Positions 56,780-64,000 of a stretch of 64,000 nucleotides of DNA are shown piece by piece (within the stretch, counting starts at the first letter, position 1; every line of letters begins with the position of its first letter). Source of the stretch: Methylobacterium sp. J-077 (GTDB lineage Bacteria > Pseudomonadota > Alphaproteobacteria > Rhizobiales > Beijerinckiaceae); assembly GCF_022829365.1 (NCBI RefSeq), contig NZ_JAKSYJ010000122.1:1-64000 (forward strand), read 5' to 3'. The notes beneath the pieces were generated by a model. That model was not told the DNA's origin. It made no database searches and saw nothing but the letters and a program-made list of their open reading frames with translations. A program made the position numbers and the translations under genes.

Positions 56780-57169
56780 TCAGCCGCGCCGCTCGGCCTT
56801 CCAGCGGCCGCGGCATTCGAGGGCACCGGAGGCAACCCAGGTCCCGGTCCCGAACCCGTCCGGGCCGAGACGGCCGGCGACGTTGGCGGTGGCGATTCCA
56901 CTGTCGATCGAGCCGCGCACCACGCCGTTGCGGGCGACGCTGCCCTGCACGACGAAGGCGGTGCCGATGAACCGGGCCTGCCCATGCTCGATCCGCACCG
57001 GATAGCGATAGGCCCGGTCGCAGGTACCCGATTCGGTCAGGATCTCGAAGCTCCAGGTGCCGTCGAACCGGTCCGGAATCGCGACGCTGCGGGGGACGGC
57101 CTCCGCAGGGATTGTGCATCCGAGGATCAAGGCGGCGCCGATCAGGCACCCGAAGCGGTTTCGGCTCAT
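56780..57169 (-). CDS. Secreted protein of unknown function
   Basis: The 129-residue product has a signal peptide (MSRNRFGCLIGAALILGCTIPAEA) and a mature domain starting DRFDGTWSFEIL, with GTCDRAYRYPVRIEHG, RGSIDSG and GTGTWVASGALECRGRW. This DGxW..EIxT..G.C...YRYP..I..G pattern is common in small secreted Rhizobiales proteins, probably a beta barrel with one disulfide (C49 and C121 region). The function is unknown. The ATG at 57169 is the start, since the frame beyond it lacks coding character. Confidence 0.7.
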   Translation of the reverse strand: MSRNRFGCLIGAALILGCTIPAEAVPRSVAIPDRFDGTWSFEILTESGTCDRAYRYPVRIEHGQARFIGTAFVVQGSVARNGVVRGSIDSGIATANVAGRLGPDGFGTGTWVASGALECRGRWKAERRG

Positions 57170-57215
57170 GGCGGGGGATGGGGCAGGGGACGAGGCAGGC
57201 GCGGTTCGATGAGGC

Positions 57216-59096
57216 TTACGAGGCCGCGGGCGGGCGCATCGCGGCGCGGAGCGCGCCGTTGAGCAGAGCCACCAGATCGCAGCCGGCATGCAGGAAGGCG
57301 TCCACGCCCGCCGCCTTCAGCGGGTCGAGCAGATCCGTCGGTTTGCCGGCAAGGTAGATCGTTCCGGCGCCCGTCTGCTTCAGCGCCCTCGCAGCCTCCA
57401 CCGCATGCTCGGCATAGATCGCGTCGGTGGAGCAGATGCAGGCCAGTGCGGCGCCGGATTCCCGGAACGCTGCCGCGAGGGCGGCCGGATCGGTGAAGCC
57501 GTCGTTCGACACGGCCTCGATGCCGCCGGCCGCGAAGGCGTTGGCCGCGAAGGTCGCCCGGGCGTTGAAGGCCGAGACCGAGCCGAGATTGGCGAGGAAC
57601 ACGGCCGGCCGGCGGCCGGTCTTGGCGAGGACGGCATCGGAGGCGTCGCGCAACGCCTCGAAGGGCTCCGCGAGGCGCAGCGACGGCAGCGCGTCGCAGG
57701 CGACGGCCGAGCCGGAGCCGAAATTCGAGCTGGGGCCGGCAGTCACCGGCTTCACGTCGAGCACCGTGACCGGCTTCTCGGCGAGATTGGGAAACTCGCT
57801 CGCGCCGGTCAGAGGCTCGCGACGGGTCGCCACGGCCTTGGCCCGGGCCTCGCGGGTCAATTCGATGCGGCGTTGCAGCTTGCCGACGCTGAGCGAGGCG
57901 ACGATGCCGCCCTCAGCCTCGATCGCCTGGAACGCCGCCCAGGCCACCTCGGCGAGCTGGGCCGTTAGGGCCTCCAACCCGCCCGCACCGGCGGCCGGGT
58001 CGCTGACCCGGGCGAGGTGCGATTCCTCCAGCAGGACGATCTGGCTGTTGCGCGCCACCCGGCGGGCGAAGGGGTCGGGCAGGCCGAGCGCCTGGGTATA
58101 GGGCAGCACCGTCACGGCATCGGCGCCGCCCATCCCGGCCGAGGCGGCGGCCATGCCGGTGCGCAGGATGTTCACGAAGGGATCGCGCCGGGTCATCATC
58201 CGCCACGCGGTCTCGGCATGGAGGCGCAGGGGCTTCTGATCCAGCCCGCAGGCCTGCTCGATCCGGGTCCAGAGCCGCCGCAGGGCGCGGAACTTCGCCA
58301 CCGTCACGAACTCGTCGGCATCGGCGGCGAGCAGCACCGCGATCCGGTCGCGGGCGGTGGCGAGGTCGTGGCCAGCCGCATCCAGGGCGCGCAGGTAGGT
58401 GACCGCAGTGGCGAGCACGGCGGCGAGTTCGGCCGCCTCGCCGGCGCCGGCCTCGTGGTAGGGGCGTCCATCGGCCACGAAGGCCCGGCCACGGAAGCCC
58501 GCCGCTTCGAGATCCGAGACGGTGGCGGCCAGCCGCGGGGCGATCTCGCTCCAGACCGCGCCGAGGCTGCCGGTGGCAGCCAGCGTGCCGACCGGATCGA
58601 TGCCGAGATCGAGATCGTAGGTGGACAGGTCTTCGTTGCGGTGCGCTGCAAGGGCCTTCACCAGGCCGGCGACTTCGAGGCCGCGCGCACCGGAATCCAG
58701 GCGCAGGCTGATCAGCGGCAGCATCACCCCCTTCAGCACAGCGTCGAGCTCCTCGACACTCTGCGTGCTCAGGCCGTAGCCCCGGGCGCCGGCCGCGCCG
58801 GCAAAGACCAGGGCCAGCGCGTCGGCGCCGCCTTCGAGGTCGGTCATCGCCTGAACGTTGGCGGCGGCGATCTCGGGATGGTCGACCCGCTGGGAAACCC
58901 GCCAGGGTCCCGGCTCGCGGAACGGTTGTGCGGTCGGCTCGGCCCGCTCGTAGAGCGGCTCGATCCGCAGGCCGTCGCTCGTCCGGGAGACCAGCCGCTT
59001 CTCGAAATCAGCGCCCTTCAGGACGCTGTCCACGAGGCCGAGCCAGCGCGCCCGATCGGCGGGCTCGAACAGGTCGGCGAGCTGTGTGTCTTCCAT
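57216..59096 (-). CDS. mutA: Methylmalonyl-CoA mutase small (beta) subunit
   Basis: The 626-residue product is the non-catalytic partner of the B12-dependent mutase in propionate and ethylmalonyl-CoA metabolism. It has the TIM-barrel-like N-terminal half (LPLISLRLDSGARGLEVAGL, LGIDPVGTL) and a degenerate cobalamin-type C-terminal domain. As typical for MutA, the DxHxxG cobalamin motif is absent. The ATG at 59096 (MEDTQLADLFEPADR) is chosen, 75 bases inside the open frame. No mutB lies adjacent; the catalytic subunit must be elsewhere. Confidence 0.9.
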   Translation of the reverse strand: MEDTQLADLFEPADRARWLGLVDSVLKGADFEKRLVSRTSDGLRIEPLYERAEPTAQPFREPGPWRVSQRVDHPEIAAANVQAMTDLEGGADALALVFAGAAGARGYGLSTQSVEELDAVLKGVMLPLISLRLDSGARGLEVAGLVKALAAHRNEDLSTYDLDLGIDPVGTLAATGSLGAVWSEIAPRLAATVSDLEAAGFRGRAFVADGRPYHEAGAGEAAELAAVLATAVTYLRALDAAGHDLATARDRIAVLLAADADEFVTVAKFRALRRLWTRIEQACGLDQKPLRLHAETAWRMMTRRDPFVNILRTGMAAASAGMGGADAVTVLPYTQALGLPDPFARRVARNSQIVLLEESHLARVSDPAAGAGGLEALTAQLAEVAWAAFQAIEAEGGIVASLSVGKLQRRIELTREARAKAVATRREPLTGASEFPNLAEKPVTVLDVKPVTAGPSSNFGSGSAVACDALPSLRLAEPFEALRDASDAVLAKTGRRPAVFLANLGSVSAFNARATFAANAFAAGGIEAVSNDGFTDPAALAAAFRESGAALACICSTDAIYAEHAVEAARALKQTGAGTIYLAGKPTDLLDPLKAAGVDAFLHAGCDLVALLNGALRAAMRPPAAS

Positions 59097-59192
59097 CGGA
59101 ACGTCCCGGGCCGCAGCGTCTTGTGCACCGCTTTCAGGGACTTGCCTCGCACGCCGCTCGCCCGGAGGCAATTGCCCGTTGGGCGAGGATAG

Positions 59193-59996
59193 TTATCCGA
59201 GGATGATCAGCCCGGCGAAGCCCAGGGCGCCGACGATGATCCGCCACCAGGCGAACAGCCGGAACCCGTGGCGGGACACGTAGTCGAGCAGCACCCGGAC
59301 CACGAACAAGGCCGAGATGAACGACACGACGAAGCCGATCACGATCAGGCCGACATCGTTGCTCGACAGGAATTTGTAATTGTCGAACAGGTCTTTGGCG
59401 AAGGCGCCGGCCATGGTCGGCATCGCGAGGTAGAAGGAGAACTCGGTGGCGGAGCGCTTATCGGCGCCCATCAGCATCGCGCCGACGATGGTGGCGCCCG
59501 AGCGCGACACGCCCGGGATCATGGCCAGGCACTGGAAGATGCCGATCTTGAAGTCCATCGGCAGGGTGAAGTCGTAGACGTCGGTCTTCTTCACCTCGAG
59601 GTCGGTATCGTCGATCACGAGCAGCACCAGGCCGCCGGCGACCAGGGTCGCGCACACGATCCACGGGTTGAACAGGTAGGCCTTGATCACCTTCGAGAAG
59701 AGGCCGCCGATGATCGCCGCCGGCAGGAACGCCACCAGGATGCCGATCACGAAGCGGCGCGCCTGCGGGTTGGTCGGCAGCGCGGTGGCGATGCCGATCA
59801 GCCGGCGGAAATACACCGCCAGGATCGCCAGGATCGCCCCGAGCTGGATCAGCACCTCGAAGGTGTTGTTGGGCGAGTGGAAGCCGATGAAGTGGCCGAC
59901 CAGGAGCTGGTGACCGGTGGACGAGACCGGGATGAACTCGGTCGCGCCCTCCACCAGGGCGAGCAGGACCGCCTTGCCGATGCTTACCGGATCCAT
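59193..59996 (-). CDS. uppP: Undecaprenyl-diphosphatase
   Basis: UppP (BacA) dephosphorylates undecaprenyl diphosphate for recycling in cell-wall synthesis. The 267-residue membrane protein has [15 protein letters not shown] and [15 protein letters not shown], the two signature motifs with catalytic E, S, H and R, and about eight membrane helices. The ATG at 59996 ([14 protein letters not shown]) is chosen over the longer frame. It confers some bacitracin resistance when abundant. Confidence 0.97.
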   Translation of the reverse strand: MDPVSIGKAVLLALVEGATEFIPVSSTGHQLLVGHFIGFHSPNNTFEVLIQLGAILAILAVYFRRLIGIATALPTNPQARRFVIGILVAFLPAAIIGGLFSKVIKAYLFNPWIVCATLVAGGLVLLVIDDTDLEVKKTDVYDFTLPMDFKIGIFQCLAMIPGVSRSGATIVGAMLMGADKRSATEFSFYLAMPTMAGAFAKDLFDNYKFLSSNDVGLIVIGFVVSFISALFVVRVLLDYVSRHGFRLFAWWRIIVGALGFAGLIILG

Positions 59997-60249
59997 TGTC
60001 GAGCCTCGCGCCGCGGGCGCGCGACAGCCCTGGGTGAGCGCGTCGCGAACCATGGGAAAATTGCGCCCGGAGGCTTCGCCCATCAGGGTTGACGGGCAGT
60101 TACCGGAACAGGCAGCGCGTGTTAAGGGCTCGGCAACGATCGAGCAATAACGCTCGTTCTGAAGTCCTGCGCGCCGAAGTTCTGCGCGCCTGGGCCGACG
60201 ACCGGCGCGGGACTGGCCGCGTCGTCAGACCGAGCAGTCCTGACGGCCA

Positions 60250-60942
60250 ATGGCGACCCTCTACCACTTCCCCTTCTGCGCGAATTCCCGGTTCATCCGT
60301 CTCGTGCTCGCCGAGATGGGCCTGGAACCGACGCTGTTCGAGGAGCGCCCCTGGGAGCGCCGCGACGATTTTTTGCTGATCAATCCGGCCGGGTCGACGC
60401 CTGTGCTGTTGGAGCAGACCGGCCTGGTCGTGCCGGGTGCCGGGGTCATCGCCGAGTATCTCGACGAGACGCGCGGCCTCGGCCTCTCCGGGCGGCGGAT
60501 GCTGCCGGACGACACGGTGGAGCGGGTCGAAGTCCGGCGCCTCCTCGACTGGTTCCTGATCAAGTTCGACTCGGAGGTGACCAGCTACCTGGTCAACGAG
60601 AAGATTTCGAAGCGCTTCATGTCGGCGCACGAAGGCGGCGGTCCGCCCGACATGAACGCGATCCGGGCGGCGCGGACCAATGTGCGCTACCACCTCAAAT
60701 ATATAGGCTACCTGATCGCTCGGCGGCGCTGGATCGCCGGTGACAACCTGACCTATGCCGATCTCGCGGCAGCCGCCCATCTCTCCTGCGCCGACTATCT
60801 CGGCGACGTCCCGTGGGACGAAGACGAGATGGCCCGCAACTGGTATGCTCGGATCAAGTCGCGGCCCTCGTTCCGGGGGCTGCTGGCCGACCGGGTGGCG
60901 GGCATGCCGCCGGCGGCGCATTACGCGGATCTGGATTTCTGA
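60250..60942 (+). CDS. Glutathione S-transferase family protein
   Basis: The 230-residue product has a thioredoxin-like half (ATLYHFPFCANSRFIRLVLAEMG, with Cys in place of the usual Ser/Tyr start, then NPAGSTPVLLEQTGLV and PGAGVIAEYLDE) and a helical half ending with TYADLAAAAHLSCADYLG. It is followed by queG with overlapping frames, then by an SDR, all rightward. The conserved order GST-queG-SDR in this class suggests cotranscription rather than a shared pathway. Confidence 0.9.
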   Translation: MATLYHFPFCANSRFIRLVLAEMGLEPTLFEERPWERRDDFLLINPAGSTPVLLEQTGLVVPGAGVIAEYLDETRGLGLSGRRMLPDDTVERVEVRRLLDWFLIKFDSEVTSYLVNEKISKRFMSAHEGGGPPDMNAIRAARTNVRYHLKYIGYLIARRRWIAGDNLTYADLAAAAHLSCADYLGDVPWDEDEMARNWYARIKSRPSFRGLLADRVAGMPPAAHYADLDF

Positions 60943-62129
60943 GCCCAAGCCTGAGCCCACGACGGATCTATTTCGGCGCCGATCTGCGCCGCCTCGTCGA
61001 GGCGCGGGCGCAGCATCTCGGCTTCTGTGGGCTTCGGATCACCCGACCTGATCGGCTGCCCGACTTGCCCGGCCGCCTGTCGCGCTGGCTTGGCGAGGGT
61101 GCCCACGGCACAATGGACTGGATGGAGGAGCGCGCCGACCAGCGCGCCAGCCCGGTCGGCTTGTGGCCCGGCCTGCGCAGCATCCTGGTGCTCGCCATGA
61201 GCTACCGTCCGGACGACGACCCGCTTGACCTCACCACGCGAACCGACCGGGGCGCCATTGCAGCCTACGCGCGGCGCCGGGATTATCACGAGGTTTTGAA
61301 AGGCAAGCTCAAGGAACTCGGCGGCTATCTGTCCGCCAAGGGCGACGTCCGGGTGAAGGTCTTCTGCGACACCGCCCCGGTGATGGAGAAGACTCTGGCT
61401 GAAGCTGCCGGGCTCGGCTGGCAGGGCAAGCACACGGTGCTGCTCTCTCGGGAGCACGGCAACTGGCTGCTGCTCGGCGCGATCTACACCAGCGCCGAGT
61501 TCGAGCCCGACGCACCCGGGCGCGACCGGTGCGGCTCCTGCCGCGCGTGCCTGGACATCTGCCCGACCGACGCCTTTCCCGCGCCCTACCGCCTCGATGC
61601 CCGGCGCTGCATCTCGTACCTGACCATCGAGCATGCCGGGCCGATCGCGGAGGAATTCCGGACGGCGATCGGAAACCGGGTGTTCGGCTGTGACGATTGC
61701 TTGGCTGTCTGCCCCTGGAACAAGTTCGCGCGCAAAGCCGCCGATGCCCGGCTGGCCGCCCGGGCGGATCTCGGAGCGCCTGCGTTGGCGGATCTGGCCG
61801 AACTCGATGATGCGTCCTTCCGAAAGCTGTTCGCCGGCACGCCGGTGAAGCGAACCGGCCGGGACCGATTTCTTCGGAATGTGATGATCGCAATCGGCAA
61901 TTCCGGCGATCCGGACCTCGCGGATGCTGCGGTTGGCCGCCTCGGCGATGCTTCGCCGTTGGTGCGTGGCATGGCGGTATGGGCCTGTGGCCTGCTGCTG
62001 GAGCCGGACGCCGTGCAGGCGTTGCATCGACAGCACGAGCCTACCGAAACGGATTCACATGTGCGCGACGAGTGGTTCGCCGCGACCGCCTTGACGGACA
62101 CCCGGACCGGCGAGACATCCCCGGCATGA
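60939..62129 (+). CDS. queG: Epoxyqueuosine reductase
   Basis: QueG reduces epoxyqueuosine to queuosine in tRNA, using cobalamin and two 4Fe-4S clusters. The N-terminal cobalamin domain has LRSILVLAMSYRPD and KGDVRVKVFCDTAPVMEKTLAEAAGLGW; clusters use CGSCRACLDICPTDAF and DDCLAVCPWNKF, and a HEAT-like C-terminus follows. The start is unclear: no ATG, GTG or TTG occurs between GTG 60813 (deep in the GST gene) and the core. CTG at 60939 overlaps the GST stop (CTGA) and is used here, giving about 396 residues. The stop overlaps the next ATG in ATGA. Confidence 0.9.
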   Translation: MSPSLSPRRIYFGADLRRLVEARAQHLGFCGLRITRPDRLPDLPGRLSRWLGEGAHGTMDWMEERADQRASPVGLWPGLRSILVLAMSYRPDDDPLDLTTRTDRGAIAAYARRRDYHEVLKGKLKELGGYLSAKGDVRVKVFCDTAPVMEKTLAEAAGLGWQGKHTVLLSREHGNWLLLGAIYTSAEFEPDAPGRDRCGSCRACLDICPTDAFPAPYRLDARRCISYLTIEHAGPIAEEFRTAIGNRVFGCDDCLAVCPWNKFARKAADARLAARADLGAPALADLAELDDASFRKLFAGTPVKRTGRDRFLRNVMIAIGNSGDPDLADAAVGRLGDASPLVRGMAVWACGLLLEPDAVQALHRQHEPTETDSHVRDEWFAATALTDTRTGETSPA

Positions 62130-62989
62130 ATCTCTTCGTCTTCGGGCTCGGCTTCACCGGCCGCCGTTTCGCCGAGCGGGCGCGCGATCGCGTCCTGACC
62201 GTGCGCGCCACCGTCACCGATCCGGCGAGCGCGGCACGCCTCGCCGCCGAGACCGGCTTCACGATGCGGGCGTTCGGGCCGGATGCCGACGATCCCCGCA
62301 TCGCCGACGACCTCGCCGACACGGACGCCCTCTTGGTTTCGGCGCCGCCCTCCGAGCAGGGCGATCCGGTGCTGCGGCGCTACGCGGAGGCGATCTCGGC
62401 GAGCCGGATCGGCTGGATCGGCTATCTCTCGACCATCGGCGTCTACGGCGACCAGGGCGGCGCCTGGATTGACGAGACCACGCCGGCCGCACCGCGCAGC
62501 GCCCGGTCGACGGTCAGGGTCGAAGCCGAAGCGGCTTGGCTCGAACTCGGGGCCCGGAGCGGCAAGGCCGTGCAGGTGTTCCGGCTCTCGGGCATCTACG
62601 GGCCCGGGCGCAACCCGATCGTGAAGCTGCGCGAGGGCCGGTCCCAGCGCATCGTGAAGGCGGGCCAGGTCTTCAACCGCATCCATGTCGACGACATCGC
62701 CACGACGCTGCTGGCGTCACTGGACCGCCCGCGGCCGGGCGCCGTCTACAACGTCACCGACGACGAGCCGACGCCGCCGCAGACCGTGACCGAGCACGCT
62801 GCCGCGCTCGCCAACCTGCCGCTGCCCCCGGAGATCGATTTCGAGACCGCCGACCTGTCGCCGATGGCGCGCAGTTTCTACGGCGAGAACAAGCGGGTGC
62901 GGAACCGGCTGATCCGGGACGAGCTCGGCGTCAGGCTGGCCTATCCGACCTATCGCGAGGGGCTCGCCGCGCTGAAGGACCAGGCCTGA
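62126..62989 (+). CDS. NAD-dependent epimerase/dehydratase family protein (SDR, YeeZ-like)
   Basis: The 287-residue product begins MNLFVFGLGFTGRRFAERA, a Rossmann GxGFTG motif. It continues with IGYLSTIGVYGDQGG, where the YeeZ-like group has a conserved Y in place of a full YxxxK, and FRLSGIYGPGRNP and FNRIHVDDIA. Extended-SDR members of this type are atypical and their substrates unknown. It is the last gene of GST-queG-SDR, overlapping queG by four bases, and is convergent with the metal transporter genes; the two stop codons abut. Confidence 0.88.
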   Translation: MNLFVFGLGFTGRRFAERARDRVLTVRATVTDPASAARLAAETGFTMRAFGPDADDPRIADDLADTDALLVSAPPSEQGDPVLRRYAEAISASRIGWIGYLSTIGVYGDQGGAWIDETTPAAPRSARSTVRVEAEAAWLELGARSGKAVQVFRLSGIYGPGRNPIVKLREGRSQRIVKAGQVFNRIHVDDIATTLLASLDRPRPGAVYNVTDDEPTPPQTVTEHAAALANLPLPPEIDFETADLSPMARSFYGENKRVRNRLIRDELGVRLAYPTYREGLAALKDQA

Positions 62990-63865
62990 TCAGGCTTCGA
63001 GGTGCCGCGGCCGGATGAGGCGGCGGAGCAACCCGCCCCGCGGCCCGGCGAGCATCGAGACGAGGTAGAGCGCGCCGGCGGCCAGCACGATGGCCGGGCC
63101 GCTCGGCAGGTCGAGCTGGTAGGACAGGCTGAGGCCGGACACGCTGGCGATGACTGCGATCAGCATCGAGACCGGGATCAGGCCTCCGAGATCCCGCGCC
63201 CAGAACCGGGCCGCCACCGCCGGCAGCAGCATCAGCCCGACGGCCAGTAGGGTCCCGAGCGCCTGGAAGCCGCCCACGAGGTTCACCACCACCAGCGCGA
63301 GGAAGGCGAGATGCACCGGGCCGCCGGTGCGGCTCACCGTGCGCAGGAACAGCGGATCGACGCACTCGATCACCAGCGGCCGGTAGATCGCCGCGAGCGC
63401 CACCAGGGTCAGGGTGCTGATACCGCCGAGCAGGATCAAGGCGGCATCGTCGAGCGCCAGGACCGAGCCGAACAGGAAGTGCATCAGGTCGATCTGCGAG
63501 CCGCGCAGGGACACCAGCAGCACGCCAGCGGCGAGCGAGATCAGGTAGAAGGCCGCGAGGTTGGCATCCTCGCGCACGACGGTCGCCCGGGTCACCGCGC
63601 CGGCGAGGAGCGCCACCGCGAGACCGGCCACCAGACCGCCGAGGGTCATGGCCGGCAGCGACAGGCCGGCGACCAGAAAGCCCGCCGCGGCGCCGGGCAG
63701 GATCGCGTGGCTCATCGCGTCGCTCATCAGGCTCATCCGGCGCAGGGTCAGGAACACCCCGACCGGCGGCGCCGAGACCGACAGCGCCAGGCAGCCCGCC
63801 AGCGCCCGACGCATGAAGCCGAACTCGACGAAGGGCGCGAGGATCGGCCCGAACGGATCGATCAC
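62990..63865 (-). CDS. Metal ABC transporter permease (ZnuB/MntB-like)
   Basis: The 291-residue membrane protein has about eight helices and the ABC-3 family pattern: LTLRRMSLMSDAMSHAILPGAAAGFL (the ATPase-contacting loop region near the start), and LGTLLAVGLMLLPAVAARFWARDL. It imports zinc, manganese or iron with an ATPase and a solute-binding protein. The start is GTG at 63865, overlapping the ATPase stop by four bases (GTGA). Its stop abuts the convergent SDR gene. Confidence 0.9.
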   Translation of the reverse strand: MIDPFGPILAPFVEFGFMRRALAGCLALSVSAPPVGVFLTLRRMSLMSDAMSHAILPGAAAGFLVAGLSLPAMTLGGLVAGLAVALLAGAVTRATVVREDANLAAFYLISLAAGVLLVSLRGSQIDLMHFLFGSVLALDDAALILLGGISTLTLVALAAIYRPLVIECVDPLFLRTVSRTGGPVHLAFLALVVVNLVGGFQALGTLLAVGLMLLPAVAARFWARDLGGLIPVSMLIAVIASVSGLSLSYQLDLPSGPAIVLAAGALYLVSMLAGPRGGLLRRLIRPRHLEA

Positions 63866-64000
63866 GCGGCGTCCTCGTGGTGATGGTGGCTGTCGGGGCC
63901 GTGATCATGCCCGTGCGCGCTGGCCGTCCGGGGGCCGACACAGATCGCTGCGCCCTCGTCCCAGGCCTCGGAGAGGTTGCGCGCGCGCGCCAGGTTCTCT
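63862..64000 (-). CDS. Metal ABC transporter ATP-binding protein, C-terminal part (window edge)
   Basis: Only about 45 residues are in the window. They form the end of an ATPase: ENLARARNLSEAWDEGAAICVG followed by a histidine-rich tail HGHDHGPDSHHHHEDAA. This His tail is frequent on zinc/manganese ATPase subunits and may buffer metal. Its stop overlaps the permease start. The rest lies beyond position 64000. Confidence 0.75.
   Translation of the reverse strand, partial: ENLARARNLSEAWDEGAAICVGPRTASAHGHDHGPDSHHHHEDAA

Overview
The window looks like chromosome of a high-GC alphaproteobacterium of the Methylobacterium/Methylorubrum type. This is inferred from very GC-rich third codon positions, an infC whose start appears to be ATT, an Hsp20 gene followed by DUF1150, DnaX without the zinc cysteines, the rpmI-rplT-pheS-pheT order, a small RNA (4.5S) next to dnaX, and a methylmalonyl-CoA mutase small subunit. 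No 16S gene or other direct taxonomic marker is present.

Left end (1-3.3 kb): accessory DNA with lower GC. It carries a large GHKL ATPase fused to a PD-(D/E)XK nuclease-like C-terminus (182-2203), a frameshifted small cysteine-containing ORF behind a LexA-type box, a gene-poor stretch, and tRNA-Gly(CCC), whose 3' end faces the accessory DNA as at an integration site.

3.5-25.3 kb: ordinary chromosome. It has a FlaG-like protein, thiC with a TPP riboswitch, an alpha/beta hydrolase, an HNH nuclease, an acyltransferase, PilZ proteins, a class A penicillin-binding protein, a divergent LysR/DMT transporter pair, an aldo/keto reductase, a membrane adenylate cyclase-small membrane protein-YaiI operon, a divergent ArsR/SDR pair around a palindrome, a chemoreceptor broken by one in-frame TAG, a BrnA-like orphan, and an exbB-exbD-tonB energy-transduction operon.

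25.3-45.4 kb: Hsp20 (possible RNA thermometer) with DUF1150, glycosyltransferases, infC, a MoeB-like enzyme, and the rpmI-rplT-pheS-[two small genes]-pheT cluster, in which a HEPN-like protein and its small partner sit inside the phenylalanyl-tRNA synthetase operon. A glycosyltransferase plus glycogen-debranching-type enzyme follow, then dapE and a def-fmt-truA translation/processing cluster with recR upstream.

45.4-64 kb: pckA and an atypical secreted hydrolase with a duplicated C-terminal domain sit between recR and its usual partners ybaB-dnaX-ffs. Next come comM with an overlapping PP2C phosphatase/Ser-Thr kinase fusion, two glutathione S-transferases, secreted proteins, mutA, uppP, queG, an SDR-type epimerase and the end of a zinc/manganese-type ABC transporter that runs off the right edge.

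The strongest candidates for undescribed biology are the GHKL-nuclease fusion at the tRNA-Gly boundary (probably anti-phage or DNA-surveillance) and the HEPN-containing pair embedded in pheST.
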